A DNA stretch of 38,860 nucleotides from JAAGZL01 sp964628835 (GTDB taxonomy: Bacteria; Pseudomonadota; Gammaproteobacteria; Chromatiales; Chromatiaceae): contig CAZVME010000026.1 of assembly GCA_964628835.1 (NCBI GenBank), positions 1-38,860 on the forward strand. The letters run 5' to 3'. Below the pieces are notes generated by a model. The model was not told the DNA's origin and did no database searches. It saw only the letters and a program-made list of their open reading frames with translations. Shown here piece by piece: positions 1 through 8,803 of this stretch. The position numbers and the translations under genes were made by a program. Within the stretch, counting starts at the first letter, position 1; each line of letters opens with the position of its first letter.

Positions 1-234
<234 letters not shown>

Positions 235-310
235 ATAACACCCAAGAGTTTTGGTGTGTTTGTTACGAATAACACATACCTGACTACGATATTTCCAGTT
301 TCGAAAAATC

Positions 311-326
311 AGGATCATAAGATCCT
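311..326 (+). other. Hairpin in the 23S-5S spacer
   Basis: AGGATC-ATAA-GATCCT forms a perfect 6-bp stem with a 4-nt loop, just upstream of 5S rRNA. A- and T-rich flanks extend it weakly. Its position suggests a role in pre-rRNA processing. That is inference from position only. Confidence 0.4.
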
Positions 327-342
327 AGTTTTTCAACCAGTT

Positions 343-461
343 TGCCTGGCGGCCATAGAGCACTGGAACCACCTGATCTCATCTCGAACTCAGAAGTGAA
401 ACGGTGTATCGCCGATGATAGTGTGGGGTTTCCCCATGTGAAAGTAGGTCACTGCCAGGCT
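343..461 (+). rRNA. rrf: 5S ribosomal RNA
   Basis: It starts TGCCTGGCGGCC and ends ACTGCCAGGCT, so the two ends pair into the terminal helix. The internal segment CGAACTCAGAAGTGAAAC is the conserved loop B/C region, and GATGATAGTGTGGGG is conserved too. Length is about 119 nt, normal for a proteobacterial 5S. It is the last gene of the rRNA operon and is followed at once by a terminator. Short reading frames across this region are not genes. Confidence 0.97.
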
Positions 462-470
462 TTAATACCA

Positions 471-505
471 AAACCCCGATCTTACAAAAGATCGGGGTTT
501 TTCTT
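471..505 (+). terminator. Rho-independent terminator of the rRNA operon
   Basis: AAACCCCGATCTT (471-483) pairs with AAGATCGGGGTTT (488-500) around a 4-nt loop, followed by further T residues. This is a strong intrinsic terminator, ending about 40 nt after 5S rRNA. Confidence 0.93.
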
Positions 506-610
506 TGCCTGGAATAAATATCAAATCTATAAATGCTTGCCAGCAATTATGGTGAATGGAAAAAAAGTGTGTAACTATCCACCTTGGTCACTTTGTAAAT
601 AACACCTACT

Positions 611-1252
611 ATGCTGCCTTTTGCCTTCAGCTTGATACTTATCGGTATTGTCCTGATTATCAGGGGCATATCACGTTTTCGTCTGCGGCGCAGGCTCCGC
701 TGTTCCATCTACTGGAGCAGTGGTTTGGTCACCATGTTATCAGGTGTGTTGCTATTGGCAGCGGCTGCAAATCTGTATACGTATCACCGGCTCACTAGGG
801 AGATAGCTGTTGCCGAGATTGAAATTAGATCAACGGCGCCGAACTCCTTCGAACTGCAAATAACTGAGGCGGACAAGCCACCGATCAGCTTTACTCTGTA
901 TGGTGATGAGTGGCAATTGGATGCCAGATTTTTGCGTTGGAAATCCTGGGCAACTCTGCTTGGAAAGGATCCCCTCTTCGCTCTGGAACGACTAAGTGGT
1001 AGGTATGGTGATATAGAGCAGGAGCGTAAGGCAGCGCGTAGCGTCCACTCTCTCAATTCCAAACCTGGTTTGGATATATGGAAATATGGCCGAAAGTACT
1101 CCCAGTGGATGTCTTTTATGGATGCCTATTATGGAAGTTCTGTGTATGTGCCTTTAGTGTCTGGTGCCAGGTATCAGGTTACCGCCTCCCATAGTGGTCT
1201 CATGGTTCGTAGCACAAACGCGCCCGCCGCAGAAGTTCTGAAGGATTGGTAA
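611..1252 (+). CDS. Hypothetical membrane protein, two predicted N-terminal helices
   Basis: A 213-residue protein of unknown function. Residues 2-18 (MLPFAFSLILIGIVLIIRG) and about 38-54 are hydrophobic and look like two membrane helices with an arginine-rich loop between them (RLRRRLR), so that loop is probably cytoplasmic. The rest is soluble and probably extracytoplasmic, rich in Trp, Tyr and Arg. No enzymatic motif is visible. No good Shine-Dalgarno sequence precedes the ATG, so the start is uncertain. It ends 7 bp before the M61 peptidase, so the two are probably cotranscribed. I do not recognise the family with confidence. Confidence 0.75.
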   Translation: MLPFAFSLILIGIVLIIRGISRFRLRRRLRCSIYWSSGLVTMLSGVLLLAAAANLYTYHRLTREIAVAEIEIRSTAPNSFELQITEADKPPISFTLYGDEWQLDARFLRWKSWATLLGKDPLFALERLSGRYGDIEQERKAARSVHSLNSKPGLDIWKYGRKYSQWMSFMDAYYGSSVYVPLVSGARYQVTASHSGLMVRSTNAPAAEVLKDW

Positions 1253-1259
1253 AGTAAAA

Positions 1260-3071
1260 ATGAATAGGTATCAAATCCAACCCAGCGCGCCAAAGGCGCA
1301 TATATTCAGCATTCGACTGAACATTCCTGAACCAGACCCTGCCGGGCAAAGGTTGGCGCTACCTGCCTGGATCCCGGGAAGCTACATGATCCGGGATTTT
1401 GCCAGAAATATCGTCACACTAGCTGCCAGTTGCAATGGCGAAACAGTAGCTGCGATAAAGATCGATAAGCAGACCTGGGAGTGTGGGCCCTGCAACGGGG
1501 AGCTTGAGGTGCAGTATCAAGTATATGCCTGGGATCTGTCGGTGCGCAGTGCCCATCTTGATACCACTCATGGCTACTTCAATGGAACCTCGGTTTTTCT
1601 AAGGGTTATAGGACAGGAGTCAGTCTCCTGTGAGGTTGAGATTCAACCACCTGCAGGTAACGATTACAGTGGGTGGCGAGTGGCCACAACCCTGGCCCGA
1701 AAACAGGCCGAGCAGCTTGGCTTCGGTTTATACCGGGCGGATAGTTATACCGAACTTATTGATCATCCAGTGGAGATGGGCAGTTTCACTCTTGCTGATT
1801 TTGAGGTGAATGGAACGCTGCATGAGATCGCCATCACCGGCAGGCACAACTGTGATATGGAGCGGTTATGCCGGGATCTGCAAAAGATTTGTGCAACCCA
1901 TGTGGAGATGTTTGGCGAACTACCACAGATGGAACGCTATCTGTTTCAGGTGATGGCGGTGGGGGATGGGTACGGAGGTCTTGAGCATAGGAGCTCCACC
2001 TCGCTTATCTGCAAGAGGGGTGACCTGCCACAACCTGGAGTGGACGAGGTTACCGATGACTACCGTCAGTTCCTGGGTCTGTGCAGCCATGAATATTTCC
2101 ATCTCTGGAATGTAAAACGCATTCGTCCAGAAGTGTTTAAGAATGCAGACCTCTCCTGTGAGACCCACTCCAGACTGCTGTGGGCCTTCGAGGGGATCAC
2201 CTCCTACTATGATGATCTGGCCCTGGTGCGCAGCGGGCTGATAGAGGCAGATAGTTATCTGGAGCTGTTGGGGCGGGGCATAACCCGGGTTATGCGTGGT
2301 AGCGGCCGGCTTAAACAGACGGTGCAGGAGTCCAGCTTTGATGCCTGGACCAAATTCTACAAGCAGGATGAAAATGCCCCGAACGCCATAGTCAGCTACT
2401 ACACCAAGGGGGCGCTGATCGCCTTGGCACTGGACCTGATGATCCGGCGCGAAACTGCAGGCCAGAAGTCACTGGATGATGTGATGCTTGCCCTCTGGCG
2501 CAAACACGGAAAACCAGATGTTGGTGTAGGCGAGGTCGATGTGGAGGCGCTTGCAGTTGCGGTAACCGGTCTTGATCTCACGGCCTTCTTTGACACTGCC
2601 CTGCGCAGTGTGGACGATCTCCCCATAGATGACTTGCTGGAAACGGTGGCCGTCGGTTATGAGTTGCGTCCAGCTACCGATTCCAAGGACAAGGGCGGAG
2701 TGAAACCGGTCTACTCAGAACCTCTAAAGCCGAAACCGGACCTGGGTCTGGTACACAGGCCCAACGCCGCAGGCGTGAGAGTTGCCACAGTTCATGATAC
2801 CGGTGCGGCGTTGCAGGCAGGCTTGTCAGCAGGGGATGTCCTGATCGCCCTAGATGATATTAAGGTCACATCAGACACTCTTGATCAGGTAGTGGCTCGA
2901 CAGTCGATCGGCGACAGGCTGAAAGTGCACGCCTTTCGACGCGATGAGTTGATGCGGTTTGAGGTGGTGATGAAACCTGCGGAGCCCAACACCTGCTACC
3001 TGTGGCGCATGCTGGCTCCAGCAGCAGAGCAGCAGAGGCAGCAACAGGAGTGGCTCAAGCTGGAGGAGTAG
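1260..3071 (+). CDS. M61-family metallopeptidase with C-terminal PDZ domain
   Basis: A 603-residue predicted glycyl-aminopeptidase-type zinc peptidase. An N-terminal beta-rich M61 domain (about 1-180) comes before the catalytic domain. That domain carries GLEHRSS (240-246) and the zinc motif HEYFH (277-281) followed by LWNVKRIRP. E311 in LLWAFEGITSYYDD is the likely third zinc ligand. A PDZ domain spans about 505-590 (GLSAGDVLIALDDIKV). Length fits the family. There is no signal peptide, so it is probably cytoplasmic. In related genomes it takes the place that murB has in E. coli, between 5S rRNA and birA. The physiological substrate is unknown. Confidence 0.92.
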   Translation: MNRYQIQPSAPKAHIFSIRLNIPEPDPAGQRLALPAWIPGSYMIRDFARNIVTLAASCNGETVAAIKIDKQTWECGPCNGELEVQYQVYAWDLSVRSAHLDTTHGYFNGTSVFLRVIGQESVSCEVEIQPPAGNDYSGWRVATTLARKQAEQLGFGLYRADSYTELIDHPVEMGSFTLADFEVNGTLHEIAITGRHNCDMERLCRDLQKICATHVEMFGELPQMERYLFQVMAVGDGYGGLEHRSSTSLICKRGDLPQPGVDEVTDDYRQFLGLCSHEYFHLWNVKRIRPEVFKNADLSCETHSRLLWAFEGITSYYDDLALVRSGLIEADSYLELLGRGITRVMRGSGRLKQTVQESSFDAWTKFYKQDENAPNAIVSYYTKGALIALALDLMIRRETAGQKSLDDVMLALWRKHGKPDVGVGEVDVEALAVAVTGLDLTAFFDTALRSVDDLPIDDLLETVAVGYELRPATDSKDKGGVKPVYSEPLKPKPDLGLVHRPNAAGVRVATVHDTGAALQAGLSAGDVLIALDDIKVTSDTLDQVVARQSIGDRLKVHAFRRDELMRFEVVMKPAEPNTCYLWRMLAPAAEQQRQQQEWLKLEE

Positions 3072-3205
3072 GAGATATATTTCTTTCAGTTTCTCACGTC
3101 GGACATTGAGCCAGCCAGAAAAACAGCAATGGCCATCTTTGTGAAACCTGTCATGAAAAGTGCACGAAAACAATAACTAACGGTGATCTCTGGTACAATG
3201 CTCTG

Positions 3206-4189
3206 ATGACCCTACGCTACAGCATAATACAGCAGCTGGCAGATGGACGTTTTCACTCCGGTGAAGAGTTGGCCGACTCCTGTGGCATCACCCGGGCAGC
3301 AATCTGGAAGCATATAAAGAAAATCCAGGAGCTGTTGGAAATGGAGATATTTTCCGTGCGTGGCAAGGGTTATCGCCTGACCCAGCCACTGGAACTGCTG
3401 GATCGAGATAAGATTCTTGCCGCAATGAGCCCTGCGAGTCAGGAGCTGCTGCAACAATTAGAGATTCATCAATCAATCGAATCAACTAATGCCTGCCTGC
3501 TGAAGCTGGATGCAGATGATAAGGTCTCAGGCCAAGCTTGTCTGGCGGAACAGCAGACAGCAGGTCGTGGGCGGCGTGGGCGGCAGTGGATCTCGCCCTT
3601 CGGCAACAATATCTACTTCTCACTGCTGTGGGAATTCCCCATGGGACCAGCCCAATTGAGTGGTTTGAGTCTCGCCGCTGGTCTCTCTGTGGTGCGCAGC
3701 CTTGAGACCGTTGGTGTGAGTGAAGTGGGCCTGAAGTGGCCGAATGATATCTATTGGCGGGAACGTAAGCTGGCGGGCTTGCTACTGGAGGTTACAGGTG
3801 AAGCAGATGGCCCTAGCAGTGTGGTGCTCGGGATCGGAATCAATACCGGCATGTCTGCGGCACAGGGTGCATCTATCGATCAGCCTTGGGTGTCACTGCG
3901 TGAAATAACCGGTGGGAACAACATCTCCAGAAACCGGCTTGCCGGGCTGGTGTTGGGTAATCTGCTCCAGACCATGTCCGATTTTGAGCGTGACGGATTG
4001 CAGCCACTGCTGGATGAGTGGCAGCGTTATGACCTCTACTATAATCGCCCGGTTACCGTGCAGCAGGGAAACAGAAGCATCAACGGCGTACATCGCGGAA
4101 TCGATGCCACCGGCGCACTGTTGCTAGAATATGATGGAGAGATACAACCTTTTCATGGTGGAGAGGTAAGCCTGAGAGCAGCGGACTAA
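3206..4189 (+). CDS. birA: Bifunctional biotin-[acetyl-CoA-carboxylase] ligase and biotin operon repressor BirA
   Basis: A 327-residue protein with an N-terminal winged helix (about 5-60: LADGRFHSGEELADSCGITR), a central ligase domain and a C-terminal SH3-like domain. The biotinyl-AMP loop is GRGRRGR (120-126) and the catalytic lysine motif is KWPNDI (177-182). It makes biotinyl-5'-AMP and transfers biotin to the AccB subunit of acetyl-CoA carboxylase. The intact winged helix means it can probably also repress biotin genes, though no bio genes lie here. It has its own upstream gap and comes before coaX, as in Pseudomonas. Confidence 0.96.
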   Translation: MTLRYSIIQQLADGRFHSGEELADSCGITRAAIWKHIKKIQELLEMEIFSVRGKGYRLTQPLELLDRDKILAAMSPASQELLQQLEIHQSIESTNACLLKLDADDKVSGQACLAEQQTAGRGRRGRQWISPFGNNIYFSLLWEFPMGPAQLSGLSLAAGLSVVRSLETVGVSEVGLKWPNDIYWRERKLAGLLLEVTGEADGPSSVVLGIGINTGMSAAQGASIDQPWVSLREITGGNNISRNRLAGLVLGNLLQTMSDFERDGLQPLLDEWQRYDLYYNRPVTVQQGNRSINGVHRGIDATGALLLEYDGEIQPFHGGEVSLRAAD

Positions 4190-4259
4190 CCTGTCCAGAC
4201 CATGCCTGCAGCATCCTGGATTACGCGCAACTCCAACCACAACGAGAGACGCTAGAAAA

Positions 4260-4278
4260 GACCTACTGGTCATAGGTC
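4260..4278 (+). other. Short hairpin between birA and coaX
   Basis: GACCTA (4260-4265) and TAGGTC (4273-4278) form a 6-bp stem with a 7-nt loop in the 167-bp birA-coaX gap. No T-tract follows, so it is not a clear terminator. Function unknown. Confidence 0.3.
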
Positions 4279-4356
4279 CTCAGCCTCGGTAGCATGTTGT
4301 GTCATACATTACTTCATACTTGTCCCTAACCAAGAAAGATAACGGCTATCGACCAC

Positions 4357-5109
4357 GTGAGCAAAAACCACCAAATCATGTTGCTGGATGTTGGCAACAC
4401 CAATCTGAAGTGGGCATGGTTACAGGATACCCGTCCTGGCAAGATAACCAGCGTCTCCCACCAGGGGCGCGACATAGAACTGCTGGTCACCAGAGAGTGG
4501 ACCAATATCCAGACCCCATCCCAAACCTACATCGCAAACGTGGCAGGTCCTGCCCTTGAACCGGAACTGACTGATTGGATATCCAGCCACTGGGATCATG
4601 AACCAATTTTCGTCAGGGCAACTGCCCGCGCCTGTGGCGTTAGTAACTCATATCAGGAAGCCGGACGGCTGGGTGTGGACCGCTGGCTGACCCTGATTGC
4701 CCTGCATGCAAGATTTCCCGGACCTGTGTGTGTGGTGGATTGCGGCACTGCGGTTACAATAGATGTCCTGGGGCTGGCCGGGCAACACAAGGGCGGTCTG
4801 ATACTGCCAGGGTTCGGCCTGATGCAACATGCACTACAGGAGCACACCGCCATCCCGTTTAACAGAGATGTGCAGTTGCAAGGACTGCTGGCGACCGACA
4901 CCGAGTCGGCCATCGCTGGTGGCGGAGTGAATGCGGTGGCGGCCCTGGTGGAACATATCCAGGGCAGTATTGGCGCAGAGCTTGGCGCGATTATTACTCT
5001 GGTGTTGACCGGCAGCGATGCAGAACTATTGCAGAGGGCCATTCTGGCTGAGGCCAGTATTGAATCAGACCTGGTGATGCAGGGTCTTATCGTATTGATC
5101 AACAGTTAG
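4357..5109 (+). CDS. coaX: Type III pantothenate kinase
   Basis: A 250-residue ASKHA-fold kinase that phosphorylates pantothenate, the first step of coenzyme A synthesis. Visible motifs are the N-terminal phosphate loop DVGNTNLKW, GVDRWLTL (substrate and dimer region) and VVDCGTAVTIDVL (the family DxGTA motif), followed by GGLILPG. The start is ambiguous. A GTG at 4357 gives MSKNHQIMLLDVG, and an ATG at 4378 gives MLLDVGNT, which is closer to the usual CoaX N-terminus. Neither has a strong ribosome-binding site. It stands where E. coli has the unrelated kinase coaA. The stop is 21 bp before the SPOR gene. Confidence 0.93.
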   Translation: MSKNHQIMLLDVGNTNLKWAWLQDTRPGKITSVSHQGRDIELLVTREWTNIQTPSQTYIANVAGPALEPELTDWISSHWDHEPIFVRATARACGVSNSYQEAGRLGVDRWLTLIALHARFPGPVCVVDCGTAVTIDVLGLAGQHKGGLILPGFGLMQHALQEHTAIPFNRDVQLQGLLATDTESAIAGGGVNAVAALVEHIQGSIGAELGAIITLVLTGSDAELLQRAILAEASIESDLVMQGLIVLINS

Positions 5110-5130
5110 TATGAGTAGGATAATGTCCCG

Positions 5131-6222
5131 ATGAAATGGTTGTTTCTCCTTCTGCTGATAATTAACCTGGGCATATTTGCCTGGGGCTTCCAGCATGAGC
5201 AGATGCGGAAGAACATGTCCATAGTCGCCGGGTCAGATGTGGGCGACATGCGCCTGCTAAATGAGGTGCAGCCAGAGTCGGAGCCATCAGAGCCAACCCC
5301 AGAGCTGGAGCCTGAGGTTGCCACCCTGGAGGCAGAGGCCGAAATTGCGACCATGCTGACACCAATAACCGCAGAGGAAGTGACGTACACCAGTGCGACA
5401 GAGTTGCCCGAGAAACCGGAAACCCCAGTGGAAATAGCGGCTGACACACAACCTGAGTCGCAACAACAGAAAGAGACTGAAACGGAATCTGTAATAGAGG
5501 CCGAACCCCAAGTTGATACCGGACTAGTTGTAGCTGCGGCGGAAGCTGAGGAAGAACAGACCACATTCGTAGATACCGAAACCGAAAAGCAGGCAGGGCC
5601 CCAAGCTGAGACCAAGCCTATAGTTGATGCAGAGCCAGCCCCAAAAGAGCAGCCTGCAACCGTAGATGTCGAGACCGAAAAACCCGTCCTGGAAAGGCCG
5701 GTTGCAGATGGCAAGTCAGCACCAGCAAAACCCGAGATCACTAGTAGATGCGGCAGTATCGGACCGCTAAAAGACCGAAAGTTGGCAAGAGAGATTGTAC
5801 AGGAGCTGGAAAAATCCAAATTTAAGGCAAAAGTGGAGCGGAATGTAGAGAAGCAGCAGATCGGTTTCTGGGTAGTCATTCCACCGATGACCGATGGTAG
5901 TCAAGCCCAAGCCAAGATAGATGAACTAGCCAAGGCGGGGCTCAAAGATATCTGGCATTTCCGGGGTGGCGGCCTCAAGAATGCCATCTCCCTGGGTATG
6001 TTCTCCAAGAAGGAGAATGCCGAGAACTTCAGCAGAAAGGTGCTGAAAAAGGGCTTTAAGACCAAGATGCAGCCCAGATACCTGAATAAAACCAGCTATC
6101 TGGTGAAATTCAGCATCAAAAAACCAAAAATCGTAACCCGCCTCATGTGGCGTATGGTCGAGAACAAATACTCCAAACACGAGTTTAGTGAACAAACGTG
6201 CGAACCGATTGCCACAAGGTAA
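5131..6222 (+). CDS. SPOR-domain protein with membrane anchor and Glu/Pro-rich linker
   Basis: A 363-residue protein. One N-terminal membrane helix (residues 2-20, WLFLLLLIINLGIFAWG) is followed by a long acidic, low-complexity linker (about 48-200) rich in Glu, Pro, Thr and Ala. A C-terminal SPOR-like domain follows (about 205-330, from CGSIGPLKDR to YLVKFSIKK). SPOR domains bind denuded septal peptidoglycan, so it is probably a periplasmic, division-associated protein anchored in the inner membrane. The position after coaX and before a tRNA matches Pseudomonas gene order. An extra basic tail of about 30 residues follows the domain. The specific role is inferred from the domain only. Confidence 0.85.
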   Translation: MKWLFLLLLIINLGIFAWGFQHEQMRKNMSIVAGSDVGDMRLLNEVQPESEPSEPTPELEPEVATLEAEAEIATMLTPITAEEVTYTSATELPEKPETPVEIAADTQPESQQQKETETESVIEAEPQVDTGLVVAAAEAEEEQTTFVDTETEKQAGPQAETKPIVDAEPAPKEQPATVDVETEKPVLERPVADGKSAPAKPEITSRCGSIGPLKDRKLAREIVQELEKSKFKAKVERNVEKQQIGFWVVIPPMTDGSQAQAKIDELAKAGLKDIWHFRGGGLKNAISLGMFSKKENAENFSRKVLKKGFKTKMQPRYLNKTSYLVKFSIKKPKIVTRLMWRMVENKYSKHEFSEQTCEPIATR

Positions 6223-6255
6223 TGAATTATCTAAAATAGCGACCTCTTCAAAAAT

Positions 6256-6331
6256 GCTGGCGTAGCTCAGTTGGTAGAGCAGCTGATTTGTAATCAGCAG
6301 GTCACAGGTTCGACTCCTGCCGCCAGCTCCA
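6256..6331 (+). tRNA. tRNA-Thr (anticodon TGT)
   Basis: A 76-nt cloverleaf. The acceptor GCTGGCG (6256-6262) pairs with CGCCAGC (6321-6327), then discriminator T and an encoded CCA. The anticodon stem CTGAT/ATCAG frames the loop TTTGTAA, anticodon TGT. The T-arm is CAGGTTCGACTCCTG. It lies 33 bp after the SPOR gene. It corresponds in position and anticodon to thrU downstream of E. coli birA-coaA. Confidence 0.97.
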
Positions 6332-6337
6332 TATTTT

Positions 6338-6372
6338 CCCTGATAGCTCATTTTGTTAGCGAGTTGTCAGGG
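6338..6372 (+). other. Stem-loop just after tRNA-Thr
   Basis: CCCTGATAGCTC (6338-6349) can pair with GAGTTGTCAGGG (6361-6372) as a 12-bp stem with two G-U wobbles and an 11-nt loop. No T-run follows on either strand. It could stop or process the tRNA transcript, or mark the 3' end of the convergent transporter mRNA. Confidence 0.45.
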
Positions 6373-6451
6373 CGCTGTTCATTGTCTCAGAAGTAGCAGT
6401 GCTGGGTTTTTGCTCAAGTTGGTAGTATTGCTGCCGCATCTAGTGCCGGAT

Positions 6452-7033
6452 TTAGCTAAATGCACGCCACCCGGCTATCAGCGCAAAGACCAGGAAAATT
6501 CCCCCTCCCACGCGATGCAGCCAATGGAGCGGCAGGCGCTGCAATACAGTGCGCCCGGCCCAGATTCCCAGTGCAGATACCATAACCAGAGCTATGGTTG
6601 CGCCTATCCATACCGGGAACGGGGACATACCACCGGCTAATCCTGCTATTGCGATCTGTGTTTTGTCGCCAAATTCAGCTGCCATAATTAACAGCAGAGT
6701 AGTGAAAAAAATACCATGTCCAGGCCGCTCTACTGGTTCCTCAGACTGATCGTCGTCCGGGGTGCGTAATGCATGTATGCCGAATCCCCCGAATAACAGT
6801 GCCAATATGATGGCAGTTACGCGCTCCGGCACCCAAGCTGCAACACTGGCGCCAAACATTACGGCCAAGGCGTTAAGGATAAAAAATGCTGTTGCAGCAC
6901 CCAGAAGCACCGGCCAATGACGGTGACGGGCCGCTAAAGTCATGCATACAAGTTGGCTCTTGTCCCCAATCTCCGCTAAGGCAATGAGGCTGAAGGTTGA
7001 CAAGGAAATGGAAAATGATTCAGGTGGTATCAT
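6452..7033 (-). CDS. GDT1/TMEM165 (UPF0016) family cation transporter, probably Mn2+ exporter
   Basis: A 193-residue integral membrane protein with about six helices in two homologous halves. Each half carries the family signature ExGD(K/R)(S/T): AEIGDKSQL near residue 20 and AEFGDKTQI near residue 118. These acidic motifs form the cation site. Bacterial members characterised in cyanobacteria and Vibrio export manganese, and eukaryotic ones move Ca2+/Mn2+. Here manganese export is inferred from family only. The cytoplasmic loop between the halves is short and acidic (TPDDDQSEEPVERP). It is a single-gene unit convergent with tRNA-Thr. Confidence 0.9.
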   Translation of the reverse strand: MIPPESFSISLSTFSLIALAEIGDKSQLVCMTLAARHRHWPVLLGAATAFFILNALAVMFGASVAAWVPERVTAIILALLFGGFGIHALRTPDDDQSEEPVERPGHGIFFTTLLLIMAAEFGDKTQIAIAGLAGGMSPFPVWIGATIALVMVSALGIWAGRTVLQRLPLHWLHRVGGGIFLVFALIAGWRAFS

Positions 7034-7357
7034 GGGTAAAATGTGGATTGGGTGCCAATTAATTTTCAGGCCTTATTATACCCGGCTGGTATAGCCAAGC
7101 CGAGGGCTAAAACCGGTCGGAGAGTAATTGTTTCTAATATAGCTTTTGTTTTGTATGGCAGTAGAAAAAGAGTAAGTCACACACAGAAGCAATAGTGGTA
7201 ATCCTTCTGTACTCGAGCGAGAAGTTAAGAGTGGTGCCATTAAGAATTGGGTTTAGAAAAAAACTGACCACCTTGCAGTTTACAGAATTGGCCCCATAGT
7301 TTAGTTTTACTCTAACTCCCATATCCCCAATTTGCCCAATAACTGTAGGTGTAAAAG
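7034..7357. other. 324-bp intergenic region between two divergent genes
   Basis: It contains the possible promoter and hairpin of the minus-strand transporter at 7075-7110, then an AT-rich stretch leading to the YtoQ-like gene. Nothing in 7134-7322 looks like a convincing gene. I see no RNA gene or repeat. Confidence 0.5.
7075..7080 (-). promoter_or_regulatory. Possible -10 box for the GDT1-family gene
   Basis: On the minus strand a perfect TATAAT lies 41 bp before the ATG. A CG-rich imperfect hairpin just upstream (roughly 7083-7110) covers the place where a -35 box would be. The -35 is poor, so this is tentative. The implied leader is too short to hold a manganese riboswitch. Confidence 0.3.
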
Positions 7358-7801
7358 ATGAATTGGAACGTTTACCTGTCCGGTGAAATACATTCCGACT
7401 GGAGGCAGCGGCTAGTGGCCGGCTGTAAAGATCTGCAACTGCCCATTATATTCACCTCAGCTGTTACCGACCACGAAGCCAGTGATGGTGCGGGAGATCT
7501 GCTCGGTGCAGAGAAGAACAGTTTTTGGCGGGATCACAAATCATCCAAGGTGAATTCCATCAGGACCAAGACTATGATTGAGAAATGTGATGTGGCAGTG
7601 GTGCGGTTTGGGGACAAATATAAACAGTGGAATGCCGCGTTTGATGCCGGTTATTGCGCCGCATTAGGTAAGCCTTACATCACTTTGCATGACGAAGACA
7701 TTATCCATCCCTTGAAAGAGGTGGATGCCTCAGCCATGGCCTGGGCAACAAGACCAGAACAAGTGGTAGAAATACTGAAATACGTTATTGCCAAAGCATG
7801 A
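7358..7801 (+). CDS. YtoQ-like protein (nucleoside deoxyribosyltransferase-like fold)
   Basis: A 147-residue protein starting MNWNVYLSGEIHSDWRQ, the typical N-terminus of the YtoQ family. A second conserved block is CDVAVVRFGDKYKQWNAAFDAGYCAALGKP, residues about 83-112. The fold belongs to the nucleoside 2-deoxyribosyltransferase-like group. The reaction of YtoQ proteins is not established, so no substrate is assigned. The ATG follows AGGTGTAAAAG, a usable ribosome-binding site. It stands alone. Confidence 0.85.
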   Translation: MNWNVYLSGEIHSDWRQRLVAGCKDLQLPIIFTSAVTDHEASDGAGDLLGAEKNSFWRDHKSSKVNSIRTKTMIEKCDVAVVRFGDKYKQWNAAFDAGYCAALGKPYITLHDEDIIHPLKEVDASAMAWATRPEQVVEILKYVIAKA

Positions 7802-7887
7802 CATGGCACTTGTAGAGCAGGCGCTGGTAATTTATGAACGCTATATTTATTCTGTTTTTTTCTATCTATTAGTAGTTGGGGGTAATT

Positions 7888-8316
7888 ATGTCAGAAGCTA
7901 GATCGGGAAATGGTAACTGTCTGTGTGGCGCAGTGCAGTTCAATGTTGCAATGGTAAGTCCTCATGTTGGCGCTTGTCATTGTAGTATGTGCAGGAGATG
8001 GGGTGGTGGACCATTGATGGCGATAGATTGTGGTGCGGATGTGGTGTTTCAGAGTGAAGAGAATATAACTGTATATGATTCTTCTGCATGGGCTGAACGT
8101 GGTTTCTGTAGCAGGTGTGGTAGTCATCTGTTTTATCGATTAAAGCAGAATGGCCAGCACATAATGCCGGCTGGATTGTTCGATGACCAAGATGGTTTTG
8201 TGTTTGATCACCAGGTGTTTATTGATAACAAGCCTGGGTTTTACAGCTTTGCCAATAAAACAGATGATATGACCGAAGCTGAGGTAGTTGCCAAATATGT
8301 TACGCCCCAGGAGTAG
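7888..8316 (+). CDS. GFA/CENP-V domain zinc protein
   Basis: A 142-residue protein of the family named after glutathione-dependent formaldehyde-activating enzyme. Zinc cysteines appear in order as NCLCGAVQF near the N-terminus, HCSMCRRWGG at about 31-40 and GFCSRCGSHLFYRL at about 72-85. The ATG at 7888 is chosen because GGGGG (7878-7882) lies 5 nt upstream as a Shine-Dalgarno sequence. An in-frame TTG at 7876 falls before it. Most family members have no proven substrate, so the formaldehyde link should not be assumed. It ends 20 bp before the DksA-like gene. Confidence 0.88.
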   Translation: MSEARSGNGNCLCGAVQFNVAMVSPHVGACHCSMCRRWGGGPLMAIDCGADVVFQSEENITVYDSSAWAERGFCSRCGSHLFYRLKQNGQHIMPAGLFDDQDGFVFDHQVFIDNKPGFYSFANKTDDMTEAEVVAKYVTPQE

Positions 8317-8336
8317 TCGCATGCAGGGTCTGCTAA

Positions 8337-8675
8337 ATGAATGCAACTGATCTTGAGCAATTGACCCGGCAGTTGCATGAATTGAAGCTGGAGCTTCAGC
8401 AACGGGAGGCGGAGTTCAAAGGTGATGGCAAGCCCGTGGAGCTGGATCAGACCAAGGTGGGTCGGTTATCCAGAATGGATGCCATGCAGATACAACAGAT
8501 GGCGCTGGAGAGTTCCAGGCGGCGTCAGCAACAGCTGCTGAAAATAGAGAGCACCCTGGGTAGGATCGAGGCGGACGAGTATGGCTACTGTCTGCGTTGT
8601 GACGAAGAGATAGACGTGCGCAGACTGCTTGTGGATCCAACCAATACCCTCTGTATCAAGTGCGCCGAAGCGTAG
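8337..8675 (+). CDS. TraR/DksA-family zinc-finger protein
   Basis: A 112-residue protein. The first 80 residues are strongly helical and charged and could form a coiled coil. The C-terminus has a four-cysteine DksA/TraR zinc finger, YCLRCDEEIDVRRL then LCIKC. DksA-type proteins enter the RNA polymerase secondary channel. Short forms like this (DksA is about 150 residues) may act on polymerase or have other roles. The N-terminal tip acidic pair (DxxDxA) of true DksA is not evident here, so I do not call it DksA. Confidence 0.87.
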   Translation: MNATDLEQLTRQLHELKLELQQREAEFKGDGKPVELDQTKVGRLSRMDAMQIQQMALESSRRRQQQLLKIESTLGRIEADEYGYCLRCDEEIDVRRLLVDPTNTLCIKCAEA

Positions 8676-8700
8676 AGTTGTAATTAAATCCAGGTAAACC

Positions 8701-8715
8701 ACCGCCTCTGGCGGT
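8701..8715 (+). other. GC-rich hairpin after the DksA-like gene
   Basis: ACCGCC-TCT-GGCGGT is a perfect 6-bp stem with a 3-nt loop, 25 bp after the stop codon. It lacks a T-tract, so it is only a weak terminator candidate. Confidence 0.4.
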
Positions 8716-8803
8716 GAGATACCAAAAGGCTTTGCCGTTCCTGTGTATAGTGCCGAAATGGCGCAAGTGGCACTTGTTTGTAGAAGAGTGAGTTTGTTCA
8801 CCA

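Noticed and set aside
7034..7140. Manganese (yybP-ykoY) riboswitch before the GDT1-family gene
   Set aside because: The conserved motifs were not found, and a TATAAT box lies 41 bp before the ATG, so the leader would be too short.
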